A DNA stretch of 64,000 nt from Streptomyces justiciae (GCF_015163075.1 NZ_JADDXU010000001.1:62001-126000); one strand, 5' to 3'. Positions 47,453 to 57,169 are shown, counted from the stretch's first letter. Program-made: numbers and translations. The notes: a model not told the origin generated them from the letters alone.

Positions 47453-48745
47453 ATGAAGCTCTCCCCCCGGCTGACCGTGCTCCTGACCGCCCTCGCCCTC
47501 ACCGCCTGCGCGCCCCAGACCTCCTCCAACTCCTCCTCCGACAAGGACGACACCTCCGGCACCCTGCGTGTCTGGCTCTTCCAGGAGGTCGGCAACAAGC
47601 CCAAGGAGAAGGTCGTCGACTCCGTGGTCGCCGCCTTCGAGAAGGCCCACGACGGCACGAAGGTCGAGGTGGAGTACATCCCGATCGACACCCGCGCCCA
47701 ACGCGTCAAGGCCGCCTTCAACGACCCGGCGTCCGCCCCCGACGTCATGGAGTACGGCAACACCGACACCGCCGGCTATGTGAAGGACGGCGGACTCCTC
47801 GACGTCACCCAGGAGTTCGGCGCCTGGCCCGAGGCCAAGGACACCGACCCCACGGCGAGGACGTCCGTCACGGTGGACGGCAAGGTCTACGGCGCGCCGT
47901 TCTACGTCGGCGTCCGCGCGCTGTACTACCGCACGGACGTCTTCAAAGAACTGGGGCTGCAACCGCCCCGGACGATGACCGAGTTGGCCACCACCGCCCG
48001 CAAGATCCGCGCCGCGAAGCCCGAGCTGTACGGCCTGGTCGTCGGCGGCGCCTACACGTACGGCGCGATGCCGTTCGTCTGGGCCGACGGCGGTGAGATC
48101 GCGACGGCCGAGGGCGGCTCGTACACCTCGGCGATCGACAGCGCGGAGGCCCAGAAGGGCATCAAGGCGTACACGTCCCTGTTCTCCGACGACAACTGTC
48201 CCGCCGCGAAGTGCGCCGGCTTCGGCGGCAACGACACCGTCTCCGCGTTCGCCGCGGGCAAGGCGGGCATGGCCATCGGGGGCGACTTCAGCCACGCGGC
48301 GGTCGAGGCGGGGAAGGTGAAGGGCAAGTACGCGGTCGTGCCGCTGCCCGGCGTCGCGTCCGGCTCGATCGCTCCCGCCTTCGCGGGCGGCAACAACATC
48401 GGCGTACTGAAGAGCACCTCGCACCGGACGCTGGCGGTGCAGTTGATGGAGCAGCTGGCGTCGAAGAAGACACAGGGCGCGCTGTTCGACGTGATGGGCT
48501 TTCTGCCGACGTACGCGGACGTGCGGCAGCAGGCGGCGGAGGAGGAGCCGTTCGTGAAGCCCTTCGTGCAGACGCTGAGTTCGGGCACGAAGTTCGTACC
48601 GGCTTCCCCCGCCTGGTCGCAGATCGACTCTTCGCTGGTGTTGCCCACGATGTTCCAGGAGGTCATCAGCGGCCGGAAGTCGGTCGCGGCGGCTTCGAAG
48701 GACGCGGCGAAGAAGATGAACGACGCGTTCGGCTCCGCCGGATGA
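47453..48745 (+). CDS. Sugar-binding lipoprotein of chitooligosaccharide-type ABC importer
   Basis: A 430-residue solute-binding protein. The signal peptide ends LALTACAP (lipobox TAC), so it is membrane-anchored. The mature protein reads GTLRVWLFQEVGNKPKEKVVD, DVMEYGNTDTAGYVKDGGLLDVT and GNDTVSAFAAGKAGMAIGG, typical of CUT1 binding proteins such as the N,N'-diacetylchitobiose protein DasA. The frame extends upstream to 47294, but GGAGG sits six bases before the region of the chosen ATG. The stop overlaps the first permease (ATGA). With the GH20 enzyme three genes down, the ligand is probably chitobiose or a similar GlcNAc oligomer. Confidence 0.9.
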   Translation: MKLSPRLTVLLTALALTACAPQTSSNSSSDKDDTSGTLRVWLFQEVGNKPKEKVVDSVVAAFEKAHDGTKVEVEYIPIDTRAQRVKAAFNDPASAPDVMEYGNTDTAGYVKDGGLLDVTQEFGAWPEAKDTDPTARTSVTVDGKVYGAPFYVGVRALYYRTDVFKELGLQPPRTMTELATTARKIRAAKPELYGLVVGGAYTYGAMPFVWADGGEIATAEGGSYTSAIDSAEAQKGIKAYTSLFSDDNCPAAKCAGFGGNDTVSAFAAGKAGMAIGGDFSHAAVEAGKVKGKYAVVPLPGVASGSIAPAFAGGNNIGVLKSTSHRTLAVQLMEQLASKKTQGALFDVMGFLPTYADVRQQAAEEEPFVKPFVQTLSSGTKFVPASPAWSQIDSSLVLPTMFQEVISGRKSVAAASKDAAKKMNDAFGSAG

Positions 48746-49632
48746 CGCCGATGACCCGCCGCACCACCTGGACACCCTGGCTCTATCTCGCCCCCGCTCT
48801 CGTCGTCCTGGGCGGGCTGCTCGTCTACCCCATCTATCAGCTCGGGCTCATCTCCCTCTTCCGGTACACGCAAGCGCAGGTCAGTGGCGGCGAGCCCACT
48901 GCCTTCGAAGGGTTCGGGAACTACTCGGTGCTCTTCGGTGATCCGCAGTTCTGGCAGGTGCTGCTGGCCACCGTGGTGTTCGCGGCCGCCTGTGTCGTCT
49001 CCACGCTCGCCGTCGGCTGTGCGCTCGCCGTGCTGCTCACGCGCGTGCGGGCGGTGCCGCGGCTGGCGCTGATGCTGGCCGCGCTGGGGGCGTGGGCGAC
49101 ACCGGCAGTCACCGGGTCGACGGTCTGGCTGTTCCTGTTCGACCCGGACTTCGGGCCGGTCAACCGCGTCCTCGGTCTCGGCGACCACTCCTGGACGTAC
49201 GGGCGTTGGTCCGCCTTCTTCCTCGTGCTGCTCGAAGTGGTGTGGTGCTCCTTCCCGTTCGTGATGGTCACCGTCTACGCCGGTATCCGCGCTGTCCCCG
49301 CCGAGGTCCTGGAGGCCGCCTCCCTCGACGGCGCCTCGCAGTGGCGGATCTGGCGGTCCGTGCTGGCGCCGATGCTGCGGCCGATCCTGGTGGTCGTCAC
49401 CATCCAGTCGGTCATCTGGGACTTCAAGGTCTTCACGCAGATCTACGTCATGACGAACGGCGGCGGCATCGCGGGCCAGAACCTCGTCCTGAACGTGTAC
49501 GCCTACCAGCAGGCGTTCGCCTCCTCGCAGTACGGCCTCGGCTCGGCGATCGGAATCGTGATGCTGCTGATCCTGCTCGTCGTCACCCTCGGCTATCTGC
49601 GGCTGCTGCGCCGGCAGGGGGAGGAGCTGTGA
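48742..49632 (+). CDS. Sugar ABC transporter permease, MalF type
   Basis: A 296-residue membrane permease with six hydrophobic helices. It begins WTPWLYLAPALVVLGGLLVY and has the EAA loop EAASLDGASQWRIWRSVLAPM. The ATG overlaps the binding-protein stop by four bases, and its own stop overlaps the next permease (GTGA). It should pair with that permease. As in the other CUT1 operon of this window, no ATPase gene is present, so the shared ATPase MsiK is expected to energise it. Confidence 0.92.
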   Translation: MTPMTRRTTWTPWLYLAPALVVLGGLLVYPIYQLGLISLFRYTQAQVSGGEPTAFEGFGNYSVLFGDPQFWQVLLATVVFAAACVVSTLAVGCALAVLLTRVRAVPRLALMLAALGAWATPAVTGSTVWLFLFDPDFGPVNRVLGLGDHSWTYGRWSAFFLVLLEVVWCSFPFVMVTVYAGIRAVPAEVLEAASLDGASQWRIWRSVLAPMLRPILVVVTIQSVIWDFKVFTQIYVMTNGGGIAGQNLVLNVYAYQQAFASSQYGLGSAIGIVMLLILLVVTLGYLRLLRRQGEEL

Positions 49633-50474
49633 ATCTTCTTCGGGGCCTTGTGGCCCGCCCGTGGCGGTTCGCGGCAGAAGCGTCGGCGCTGCTGATCGCG
49701 GCCGTCGTCGCCTTCCCCCTCTACTGGATGGTGCTGAGCGCCTTCAAACCGGCCGGGGAGATCGAGTCGAGCGAGCCGCGGCCGTGGACGCTTTCGCCTT
49801 CTCTGGATTCCTTCCGGCGGGTGTTCGGCCAACAGGATTTTGGTCGGTATTTCGTCAACAGCCTTGTCGTGGCGGGCAGTGTGGTGATCGCCTCGGCGCT
49901 GGTCGCGTTTCTCGCCGCGACCGCCGTGACCCGATTCCGGTTCCGCTTCCGGACCACCCTGCTGATCATGTTTCTGGTGGCCCAGATGGTGCCGGTGGAG
50001 GCGCTGACGATCCCGATGTTCTTCCAGATGCGGGACTTCGGTCTGCTGAACTCGCTGGGCTCGCTGATCCTGCCCCACATCGCCTTCTCGCTGCCCTTCG
50101 CGATCTGGATGCTGCGGGGGTTCGTGAAAGCCGTGCCGGAGGCGCTGGAGGAGGCCGCGTACATGGACGGGGCGAGCCGGGGGCGATTCCTGTGGCAGAT
50201 CCTTTTCCCGCTGGTGTTCCCGGGGTTGGTGGCGACGAGCGTGTTCTCCTTCATCTCGGCCTGGAACGACTTCCTCTTCGCCAAGTCGTTCATCATCAGC
50301 GACACTTCCCAGTCGACCCTGCCGATGGCCCTGCTGGTCTTCTACAAGCCGGACGAGCCGGACTGGGGCGGGGTCATGGCGGCGTCCACGGTGATGACGA
50401 TTCCGGTGCTGGTGTTCTTCGTACTCGTACAGCGACGTCTGGTCTCGGGGCTGGGCGGAGCGGTCAAGGACTGA
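49629..50474 (+). CDS. Sugar ABC transporter permease, MalG type
   Basis: A 281-residue permease from a GTG that overlaps the upstream stop. Hydrophobic helices start with ALLIAAVVAFPLYWMVLSAF. The EAA loop is EAAYMDGASRGRFLWQILFP, and AWNDFLFAKSFI near the end is typical of MalG-like subunits. It is followed after 15 bases by the hexosaminidase gene, which makes import and hydrolysis of the same sugar likely. Confidence 0.92.
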   Translation: MNLLRGLVARPWRFAAEASALLIAAVVAFPLYWMVLSAFKPAGEIESSEPRPWTLSPSLDSFRRVFGQQDFGRYFVNSLVVAGSVVIASALVAFLAATAVTRFRFRFRTTLLIMFLVAQMVPVEALTIPMFFQMRDFGLLNSLGSLILPHIAFSLPFAIWMLRGFVKAVPEALEEAAYMDGASRGRFLWQILFPLVFPGLVATSVFSFISAWNDFLFAKSFIISDTSQSTLPMALLVFYKPDEPDWGGVMAASTVMTIPVLVFFVLVQRRLVSGLGGAVKD

Positions 50475-50489
50475 AAGGTCTGATCACTC

Positions 50490-52100
50490 ATGGATCTCAT
50501 TCCGGCACCTGACCGGGTGGAGCGGGCCGAGGGCTTCCTGGAGCTCGGCGACGGCTTCGGGATCGAGGCCGGGCCGGGCACCGAGGGCACCGCGCGCTGG
50601 CTGCGCGCGACGCTCGGCGCGGCGACCGGGCTCTCGCTGCCGCCCAAGCGGGGCGACGAGCACGACGTCCTCCACCTGTCCGTCCGGCCCGGACTGGGCG
50701 AGGAGGCCTACCGTCTCGTCGTCGCCCCGCACGGTGTCCACCTCCAGGGCGGCTCGCCCGCCGGTGTCTTCCGGGGCGCCCAGACGCTGCGTCAGCTCCT
50801 CGGTCCCGACGCCTTCCGGCGCGCACCCCTTCCCGGCCGTACCTGGCGGCTGCCGCTGACGGAGATCCAGGACGCGCCCCGATTCCGCTGGCGCGGCCTC
50901 ATGCTCGACGTCGCCCGGCACTTCATGCCCAAGGACGGAGTGCTGCGCTATCTCGACCTGATGGCGGCGCACAAACTCAACGTGTTCCACTTCCACTTGA
51001 CGGACGACCAGGGCTGGCGCGTCGAGATCGAACGGCACCCTCGGCTCACCGAGGTCGGCTCATGGCGGGCGCGGACGAAATTCGGCCACCGGGCCTCGCC
51101 GCTGTGGGAGGAGAAGCCGCACGGTGGCTACTACACCCAGGACGACATCCGCGAGATCGTCGCCTACGCCGCCGAGCGGCATATCACCGTCGTCCCGGAA
51201 ATCGACGTACCCGGCCACTCGCAGGCCGCCATCGCCGCGTACCCGGAACTCGGCAACACCGATGTGATCGACACGACTTCCCTCTCCGTCTGGGACAACT
51301 GGGGGATCTCTCCGAACGTACTCGCCCCCACTGACAACACCCTGCGCTTCTACGAGGGGGTGTTGGAGGAAGTGCTGGAACTGTTCCCGGGCGAGTTCGT
51401 CCACATCGGCGGTGACGAATGCCTCAAGGACCAGTGGCGGCGGTCGGCCACGGCGCAGGCCCGCATCAAGGAACTCGGCGTCGGTGGCGAGGACGGACTT
51501 CAGGCCTGGTTCGTACGGCACTTCGACAAGTGGCTCTCCGCGCGCGGGCGCAGGCTCATCGGATGGGACGAGATTCTCGAGGGCGGCCTCGCGGAGGGCG
51601 CGGCGGTGTCCTCCTGGCGCGGGTACGAGGGCGGGGTGACGGCCGCGCGCGCGGGCCACGACGTCGTCATGTGCCCCGAGCAGCACGTCTACTTGGACCA
51701 CCGGCAGGCGGAGGGGGACGACGAGCCGGTCCCCATCGGCTACGTCCGCACCCTGGAGGACGTGTACCGCTTCGAGCCCGTTCCCGCGGAGCTGAGCCAG
51801 GACGAGGCGGCGCACGTGCTCGGCACGCAGGCCAACCTGTGGACCGAGGTGATGGAGGACCACGCGCGCGTGGACTACCAGGCGTTCCCCCGGCTCGCGG
51901 CCTTCGCCGAGGTCGCCTGGAGCGACCTGCCGGCCCCCGCCGAGCGGGACTTCGCCGGCTTCGAGCGGCGGATGGCCGCCCATTACCGGCGACTTGACGC
52001 CCTCGGTGTCGGCTACCGGCCGCCCACCGGTCCGCTGCCGTGGCAACGGCGTCCCGGGGTCCTCGGTCGCCCGATCGAGGGGTCGCCCCCGAACAAGTAG
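50490..52100 (+). CDS. GH20 beta-N-acetylhexosaminidase
   Basis: A 536-residue family 20 glycosidase. The N-terminal GH20b domain spans about residues 1-130. The TIM barrel has FRWRGLMLDVARHFMPK, FHFHLTDDQGWRVEI and the catalytic pair Asp309/Glu310 in HIGGDEC. The Asp orients the substrate acetamido group, and the Glu is the acid/base in substrate-assisted catalysis. The later VSSWRGYEGG and GTQANLWTEVM are family-typical. No signal peptide is visible, so it probably cleaves imported chitobiose or longer oligomers to GlcNAc in the cytoplasm. It is the last gene of the transporter operon. Confidence 0.94.
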   Translation: MDLIPAPDRVERAEGFLELGDGFGIEAGPGTEGTARWLRATLGAATGLSLPPKRGDEHDVLHLSVRPGLGEEAYRLVVAPHGVHLQGGSPAGVFRGAQTLRQLLGPDAFRRAPLPGRTWRLPLTEIQDAPRFRWRGLMLDVARHFMPKDGVLRYLDLMAAHKLNVFHFHLTDDQGWRVEIERHPRLTEVGSWRARTKFGHRASPLWEEKPHGGYYTQDDIREIVAYAAERHITVVPEIDVPGHSQAAIAAYPELGNTDVIDTTSLSVWDNWGISPNVLAPTDNTLRFYEGVLEEVLELFPGEFVHIGGDECLKDQWRRSATAQARIKELGVGGEDGLQAWFVRHFDKWLSARGRRLIGWDEILEGGLAEGAAVSSWRGYEGGVTAARAGHDVVMCPEQHVYLDHRQAEGDDEPVPIGYVRTLEDVYRFEPVPAELSQDEAAHVLGTQANLWTEVMEDHARVDYQAFPRLAAFAEVAWSDLPAPAERDFAGFERRMAAHYRRLDALGVGYRPPTGPLPWQRRPGVLGRPIEGSPPNK

Positions 52101-52335
52101 CGGAGAAACCCCGGCAGGATCACTGAAGAGAGGCAATTCGCTCACACCGGTGATGCCGTACGAAAACGGACCATCTCCCCGATGAGGTGGGCGAATGCCG
52201 TCTACCGGACCCCGTTCTTCGGGCCCTGCGAAGATGTGCCAGAGTTGCCACGTCCGCCCTGTCAGCACGTACCGTACGGCAGCAACAGGCGGGACCAGCT
52301 GGGACCAGGTGGGGCAGCGGGAAGGGGCAGCCGGT

Positions 52336-53229
52336 TTGACCACGCACGCACCGCAGGCGGCGCAGGCCGTCACGCTGCCCACGACGCTCGACGAGGCCGT
52401 GGCGGCACTGGCCGCCACGCCCGCCGCCGTGCCCGTCGCGGGCGGCACCGATCTCATGGCCGCCGTGAACTCCGGCCAGCTCAGGCCCGCAGCCCTGGTC
52501 GGCCTCGGCCGGATCAGCGAGATCCGTGGCTGGCAGTACCAGGACGGGCACGCCCTGCTCGGCGCCGGGCTCACCCACGCGCGTATGGGCCGCCCCGACT
52601 TCGCCGCCCTCATCCCCGCCCTCGCCGCCTCCGCGCGCGCCGCGGGCCCGCCGCAGATCCGCAACGCGGGCACCCTGGGCGGCAACATCGCCACGGCGTC
52701 CCCCACCGGCGACGCGCTCCCGGTGCTGGCCGCCCTGGAGGCGACGCTGATCATCGCGGGCCCGGGCGGAGCCCGCCGGGAGCTGCCCGTGTCGCATCTG
52801 CTGGCCGGGATGGACATGCTGCGCGGCGGCGAACTCATCGGCTTCGTGCGCGTGCCGCTGCTGCACGCGCCGCAGGTCTTCCTCAAGGCCACCGGCCGCA
52901 CCGGCCCCGGCCGGGCCATCGCCTCCGTCGCGCTGGTCCTCGACCCCGCCCGGCGCGGCGTCAGGTGCGCCGTCGGAGCCATAGCGCCGATGCCGCTGCG
53001 GCCCCTGGACGCCGAGCAGTGGGTCGGCCGGCTGATCGACTGGGACAACAACCGCGCGCTCGTCCCGGAGGCGCTGCACGCCTTCGGTGAGTACGTCGCC
53101 GCGGCCTGCATCCCCGACCCGGCCCCGGAGCCCGACGGCTCCGTCCAGCAGCTTCCGCCCGCCGTACTGCACCTGCGGCGCACCGTCGCCGCGCTGGCCC
53201 GACGAGCACTGGGGAGGGCACTGTCGTGA
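52336..53229 (+). CDS. Molybdenum hydroxylase FAD-binding subunit (CoxM/XdhB type)
   Basis: A 297-residue subunit of a xanthine-dehydrogenase-family enzyme. The FAD site shows PVAGGTDLMAAVNSG and, further on, NAGTLGGNIATASPTGDALP. The TTG start, with AGGGG before it, fits family length; an ATG at 52195 would add 47 residues of poor coding character. The stop overlaps the iron-sulfur subunit gene (GTGA), so the three subunits are coupled. It passes electrons from the [2Fe-2S] clusters to NAD or another acceptor. The 235 bases from the hexosaminidase to this start hold the promoter region and no other gene. Confidence 0.88.
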   Translation: MTTHAPQAAQAVTLPTTLDEAVAALAATPAAVPVAGGTDLMAAVNSGQLRPAALVGLGRISEIRGWQYQDGHALLGAGLTHARMGRPDFAALIPALAASARAAGPPQIRNAGTLGGNIATASPTGDALPVLAALEATLIIAGPGGARRELPVSHLLAGMDMLRGGELIGFVRVPLLHAPQVFLKATGRTGPGRAIASVALVLDPARRGVRCAVGAIAPMPLRPLDAEQWVGRLIDWDNNRALVPEALHAFGEYVAAACIPDPAPEPDGSVQQLPPAVLHLRRTVAALARRALGRALS

Positions 53230-54863
53230 CCGACGACCAGCACGGAGAAGGCGCCGCCCCGCACAGCGGCGGCCGCTGGGACCCGCTGCCCCAGGGCGAC
53301 TACGACGACGGCGCCACCGCCTTCGTGAAGCTCCCCGAGGGCGGCATCGACGCCCTGCTGGCCTCCGACAGCCCGCTCGCGGCGCCGGGCCACGGCTATG
53401 TGCCGCCGCAGATAACGGTGGCGCCCGGCGGCGCGGCGGGTACCGACCCGGCGGCCACCGGCACCTGGGCCGCGGCCCCGGCCGGTGGCGCGCAGTGGCC
53501 CGACCCCAACGCCGTGCCGCAGGACGGGCACACGGCCGGGAACGACCAGTTCACGTACAACCCGGGGGCGACCGGGCAGTGGACCTTCCAGGACGCGTCC
53601 GACTCCGCTCCGGCGCCCGGCCACGACGTCACCGGACAGTGGTCCATCCCCGTCGCCGGGGGTGACCTTCCGGATGAATCGGGCGAGTTCACCACGTCGT
53701 CCCTCGTCGAGCAGTGGGGCGGCGGCACCCCTCCGGCCACGCTGCCGGGCGGCGCGCCGGCCCCCTGGGCGACGCAGACGGGCCAGCCGTGGGACACCGG
53801 GGCGGCGGATGCCGGGCAGCCGACGCCTCCCGGAGCCGAGCACGGACACGCGCACGTGCCCGCCGACGGCGGTCATGGCCTCCCGGCCGGCGACGAGCAC
53901 GTACACGTGCCGCCGGGTGCCGTGGGTGATGCGGCCGCCGCGGACGTCCACGCGCGCGTGGAGGCGGGCCCGGACGAGTCCGCCCCCGACGCGGAGCGCT
54001 CCTCCGCCGAGCCGCAGGACCACCCCTCCGACGCCGCCCCCGCCGCAGCCGCCTCACCGCCCTCTCCGGGCGACGGTGAGGACGCCGCCGCGTCCGAGGC
54101 CCCTGAGGGCGCCCAAGGGGCCGTGGAAGCCGCTGAAGAGGCCCCCGAGCCGCCCGCCGAGCACACCCCGGACGGCGACGCCGCTCCCGCCGCCGAGGAC
54201 GCGGAGGAGCACGCCGCCGAACAGCCCCCCGCCTTCCCCGGCGAAGAACACCCCCTCGCCGCCTACGTCCTGCGCGTCAACGGCGTCGACCGGCCCGTGG
54301 CCGACGCCTGGATCGGCGAGTCGCTGCTCTACGTGCTGCGCGAGCGCCTCGGTCTCGCCGGCGCCAAGGACGGCTGCTCGCAGGGCGAGTGCGGGGCCTG
54401 CAACGTCCAGGTGGACGGGCGGCTCGTCGCCTCCTGCCTGGTTCCGGCCGTCACCGCCGCCGGCAGCGAGGTCCGTACCGTCGAGGGCCTCGCCGAGGAC
54501 GGCCGCCCCTCCGACGTGCAGCGGGCGCTCGCCCGGTGCGGCGCGGTGCAGTGCGGCTTCTGCGTGCCGGGCATGGCGATGACCGTGCACGACCTGCTGG
54601 AGGGCAACCCGGCGCCGACCGAGCTGGAGACCCGCCAGGCGCTGTGCGGCAACCTGTGCCGCTGTTCCGGCTATCGGGGCGTCGTCGACGCCGTCCAGGA
54701 GGTCGTCGCCGAGCGTGAGGCACACGCCGCGGCGGACTCCGAGTCGGACGGCGACGAGGCACGTATTCCCCATCAGGCGGGCCCGGGAGCCGGCGGTGTG
54801 AACCCGTCGGCCTTCGAGCCGCGGCACGACCAGGCGTACGGACCGGACGGAGGCCAGGCGTGA
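53226..54863 (+). CDS. Molybdenum hydroxylase [2Fe-2S] subunit with long disordered N-terminus
   Basis: A 545-residue protein, far longer than the usual 160-200 for CoxS/XdhC-type subunits. The C-terminal part, from about residue 345, is a normal two-cluster iron-sulfur protein. The plant-type ferredoxin cluster uses Cys residues in DGCSQGECGACNVQVDG and ASCLVP. The second cluster uses CGFCVPGM and CGNLCRCSGYRG. The first 340 residues are Pro/Ala/Gly/Asp/Glu-rich with repeats such as TGTWAAAP, TGQWTFQD, TGQWSIPV and VEQWGGG and several His-rich spots (EHGHAHVPADGGHG). It is coupled to both neighbours by GTGA overlaps. The extension may tether or buffer the enzyme; its role is unknown. Confidence 0.88.
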   Translation: MTDDQHGEGAAPHSGGRWDPLPQGDYDDGATAFVKLPEGGIDALLASDSPLAAPGHGYVPPQITVAPGGAAGTDPAATGTWAAAPAGGAQWPDPNAVPQDGHTAGNDQFTYNPGATGQWTFQDASDSAPAPGHDVTGQWSIPVAGGDLPDESGEFTTSSLVEQWGGGTPPATLPGGAPAPWATQTGQPWDTGAADAGQPTPPGAEHGHAHVPADGGHGLPAGDEHVHVPPGAVGDAAAADVHARVEAGPDESAPDAERSSAEPQDHPSDAAPAAAASPPSPGDGEDAAASEAPEGAQGAVEAAEEAPEPPAEHTPDGDAAPAAEDAEEHAAEQPPAFPGEEHPLAAYVLRVNGVDRPVADAWIGESLLYVLRERLGLAGAKDGCSQGECGACNVQVDGRLVASCLVPAVTAAGSEVRTVEGLAEDGRPSDVQRALARCGAVQCGFCVPGMAMTVHDLLEGNPAPTELETRQALCGNLCRCSGYRGVVDAVQEVVAEREAHAAADSESDGDEARIPHQAGPGAGGVNPSAFEPRHDQAYGPDGGQA

Positions 54864-57169
54864 GCAACGAAGCCGCCACCGCGACCACTCCCGCGGAGGC
54901 AGCCCCTGCCCCCGAGCCGATCCCGCACGGCCTCGGCGCCTCCCTCCCGGCCGCCGACGCCCGCGCCAAGACCGAGGGCACGTTCCCGTACGCGGCCGAC
55001 CTGTGGGCCGAGGGCCTGCTGTGGGCGGCCGTGCTGCGTTCCCCGCACCCGCACGCGCGCATCGTGTCCATCGACACGACCCACGCGCGGGAGATGCCCG
55101 GCGTCCGCGCGGTCATCACCCACGAGGACGTCCCCGGCCACCCGCTGTACGGGCGCGGCAAGGCGGACCGGCCGGTCTTCGCCTCCGAGGTCGTACGCCA
55201 CCACGGCGAGCCCATCGCGGCCGTCGCCGCCGACCACCCCGACACGGCGCGGATGGCCGCCGCGGCCGTCATCGTCGAGTACGAAGTACTCGACCCGGTC
55301 ACCGACCCCGAGCAGGCCTTCGAGGCCGAGCCGCTGCACGCCGACGGCAACCTGATCCGGCACATCCCGCTGCACCACGGCGACCCGGCCGCGACCGGCG
55401 AGATCGTCGTCGAGGGCCAGTACCGCATCGGCCGCCAGGACCCGGCCCCCATCGGCGCCGAGGCCGGACTCGCCGTGCCCCGCCCCGACGGCGGCGTCGA
55501 GCTGTACCTGGCCTCCACCGACCCGCACACCGACCGGGACACCGCCGCCGCCTGTTACGGCCTGGTACCCGAGCGCGTCAAGATCGTCGTCACCGGAGTC
55601 CCCGGCGCCACCGCCGACCGCGAGGACCAGGGCATCCAGCTGCCGCTCGGCCTGCTCGCGCTCAAGACCGGCTGCCCGGTGAAGCTCACGGCCACGCGCG
55701 AGGAGTCCTTCCTCGGCCACGTCCACCGCCACCCCACCCTCCTGCGCTACCGGCACCACGCCGACGCCGAGGGCAAGCTGGTGAAGGTCGAGGCGCAGAT
55801 CCTGCTCGACGCGGGTGCCTACGCCGACACCTCCTCCGAGGCCCTCGCCGCCGCCGTCGGCTTCGCCTGCGGCCCGTACGTCGTCCCGAACGCCTTCATC
55901 GAGGGCTGGGCCGTCCGCACCAACAACCCGCCCTCCGGCCATGTCCGCGGCGAGGGCGCCATGCAGGTGTGCGCCGCCTACGAGGCCCAGATGGACAAGC
56001 TGGCGAAGAAGCTGGGCATCGACCCCGCCGAACTCCGCCTGCGCAACGCCATGGCTACCGGTGACGTCCTGCCCACCGGCCAGACCGTGACCTGCCCGGC
56101 CCCGGTCGCCGAACTCCTCCAGGCCGTACGGGACTTCCCGCTCCCGGCGCTGCCCAAGGACACCCCCGAGGACGAGTGGCTGCTGCCCGGCGGCCCCGAG
56201 GGCGCGGGGGAGCCGGGCGCGATCCGCCGGGGCGTGGGCTACGGCCTGGGCATGGTGCACATGCTGGGCGCCGAGGGTGCCGACGAGGTCTCCACGGCCA
56301 CGGTCAAGGTCCACGACGGCATCGCGACCGTGCTCTGCGCCGCCGTCGAGACCGGCCAGGGCTTCACCACGCTGGCCCGCCAGATCGTCCAGGAGACCCT
56401 GGGCATCGACGAGGTCCACGTGGCCCCCGTCGACACCGACCAGCCCCCGGCCGGCGCGGGCTGCCGCGGCCGCCACACCTGGGTGTCCGGCGGCGCGGTG
56501 GAACGCGCGGCGAAGATGGTCCGCACCCAGCTCCTCCAGCCGCTCGCGCACAAGTTCGGGATGTCCACCGAGCTGCTCCAGATCACCGACGGCAAGATCA
56601 CCTCGTACGACGGCGTCCTGTCGACCACCGTCACCGAGGCGATGGAGGGCAAGGAGCTGTGGGCCACCGCCCAGTGCCGCCCGCACCCGACCGAACCGCT
56701 CGACGAGCAGGGCCAGGGCGACGCGTTCGTCGGCATGGCCTTCTGCGCGATCCGCGCGGTGGTGGACGTCGACATCGAACTCGGCTCGGTCCGGGTCGTC
56801 GAACTCGCCGTCGCGCAGGACGTCGGGCGGGTACTGAACCCGGCCCAGTTGGCGGCTCGTATCGAGGCCGGTGTCACCCAGGGCGTGGGCATCGCGCTGA
56901 CCGAGAACCTGCGCACCGCGCGCGGGCTGATCCGGCACCCGGACCTCACCGGGTACGCGCTGCCGACGGCCCTGGACGCGCCGGACATCCGGATCGTGAA
57001 GCTCGTCGAGGAACGGGATGTGGTCGCGCCCTTCGGCGCGAAGGCGGTGAGCGCGGTGCCGGTGGTGACGTCACCGGCGGCGGTCGCCTCCGCCGTACGG
57101 GCCGCGACCGGCCGCCCGGTGAACCGGCTGCCGATCCGTCCGCAGGCCGCGGTGGTGACGGGACAGTGA
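54860..57169 (+). CDS. Molybdenum hydroxylase large subunit; catalytic Glu replaced
   Basis: A 769-residue molybdopterin-binding subunit of the xanthine dehydrogenase/aldehyde oxidase family. The N-terminal hammerhead domain has DARAKTEGTFPYAADL and LRSPHPHARIVSIDT. The cofactor regions read NPPSGHVRGEGAMQVCAAYE and ETGQGFTTLARQIVQETLG, with RGRHTWVSGG between them. Near the end, the usual GPFGAKGVGEP with its catalytic Glu reads APFGAKAVSAVP, with Ala at 732 where the Glu should be. The arginine-containing loop also has Glu in place of the usual Phe (RGEG for RGFG). The fold is complete, so the protein may be made but work differently, or not as a hydroxylase. GTG start, coupled upstream and downstream. 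Confidence 0.85.
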   Translation: MSNEAATATTPAEAAPAPEPIPHGLGASLPAADARAKTEGTFPYAADLWAEGLLWAAVLRSPHPHARIVSIDTTHAREMPGVRAVITHEDVPGHPLYGRGKADRPVFASEVVRHHGEPIAAVAADHPDTARMAAAAVIVEYEVLDPVTDPEQAFEAEPLHADGNLIRHIPLHHGDPAATGEIVVEGQYRIGRQDPAPIGAEAGLAVPRPDGGVELYLASTDPHTDRDTAAACYGLVPERVKIVVTGVPGATADREDQGIQLPLGLLALKTGCPVKLTATREESFLGHVHRHPTLLRYRHHADAEGKLVKVEAQILLDAGAYADTSSEALAAAVGFACGPYVVPNAFIEGWAVRTNNPPSGHVRGEGAMQVCAAYEAQMDKLAKKLGIDPAELRLRNAMATGDVLPTGQTVTCPAPVAELLQAVRDFPLPALPKDTPEDEWLLPGGPEGAGEPGAIRRGVGYGLGMVHMLGAEGADEVSTATVKVHDGIATVLCAAVETGQGFTTLARQIVQETLGIDEVHVAPVDTDQPPAGAGCRGRHTWVSGGAVERAAKMVRTQLLQPLAHKFGMSTELLQITDGKITSYDGVLSTTVTEAMEGKELWATAQCRPHPTEPLDEQGQGDAFVGMAFCAIRAVVDVDIELGSVRVVELAVAQDVGRVLNPAQLAARIEAGVTQGVGIALTENLRTARGLIRHPDLTGYALPTALDAPDIRIVKLVEERDVVAPFGAKAVSAVPVVTSPAAVASAVRAATGRPVNRLPIRPQAAVVTGQ

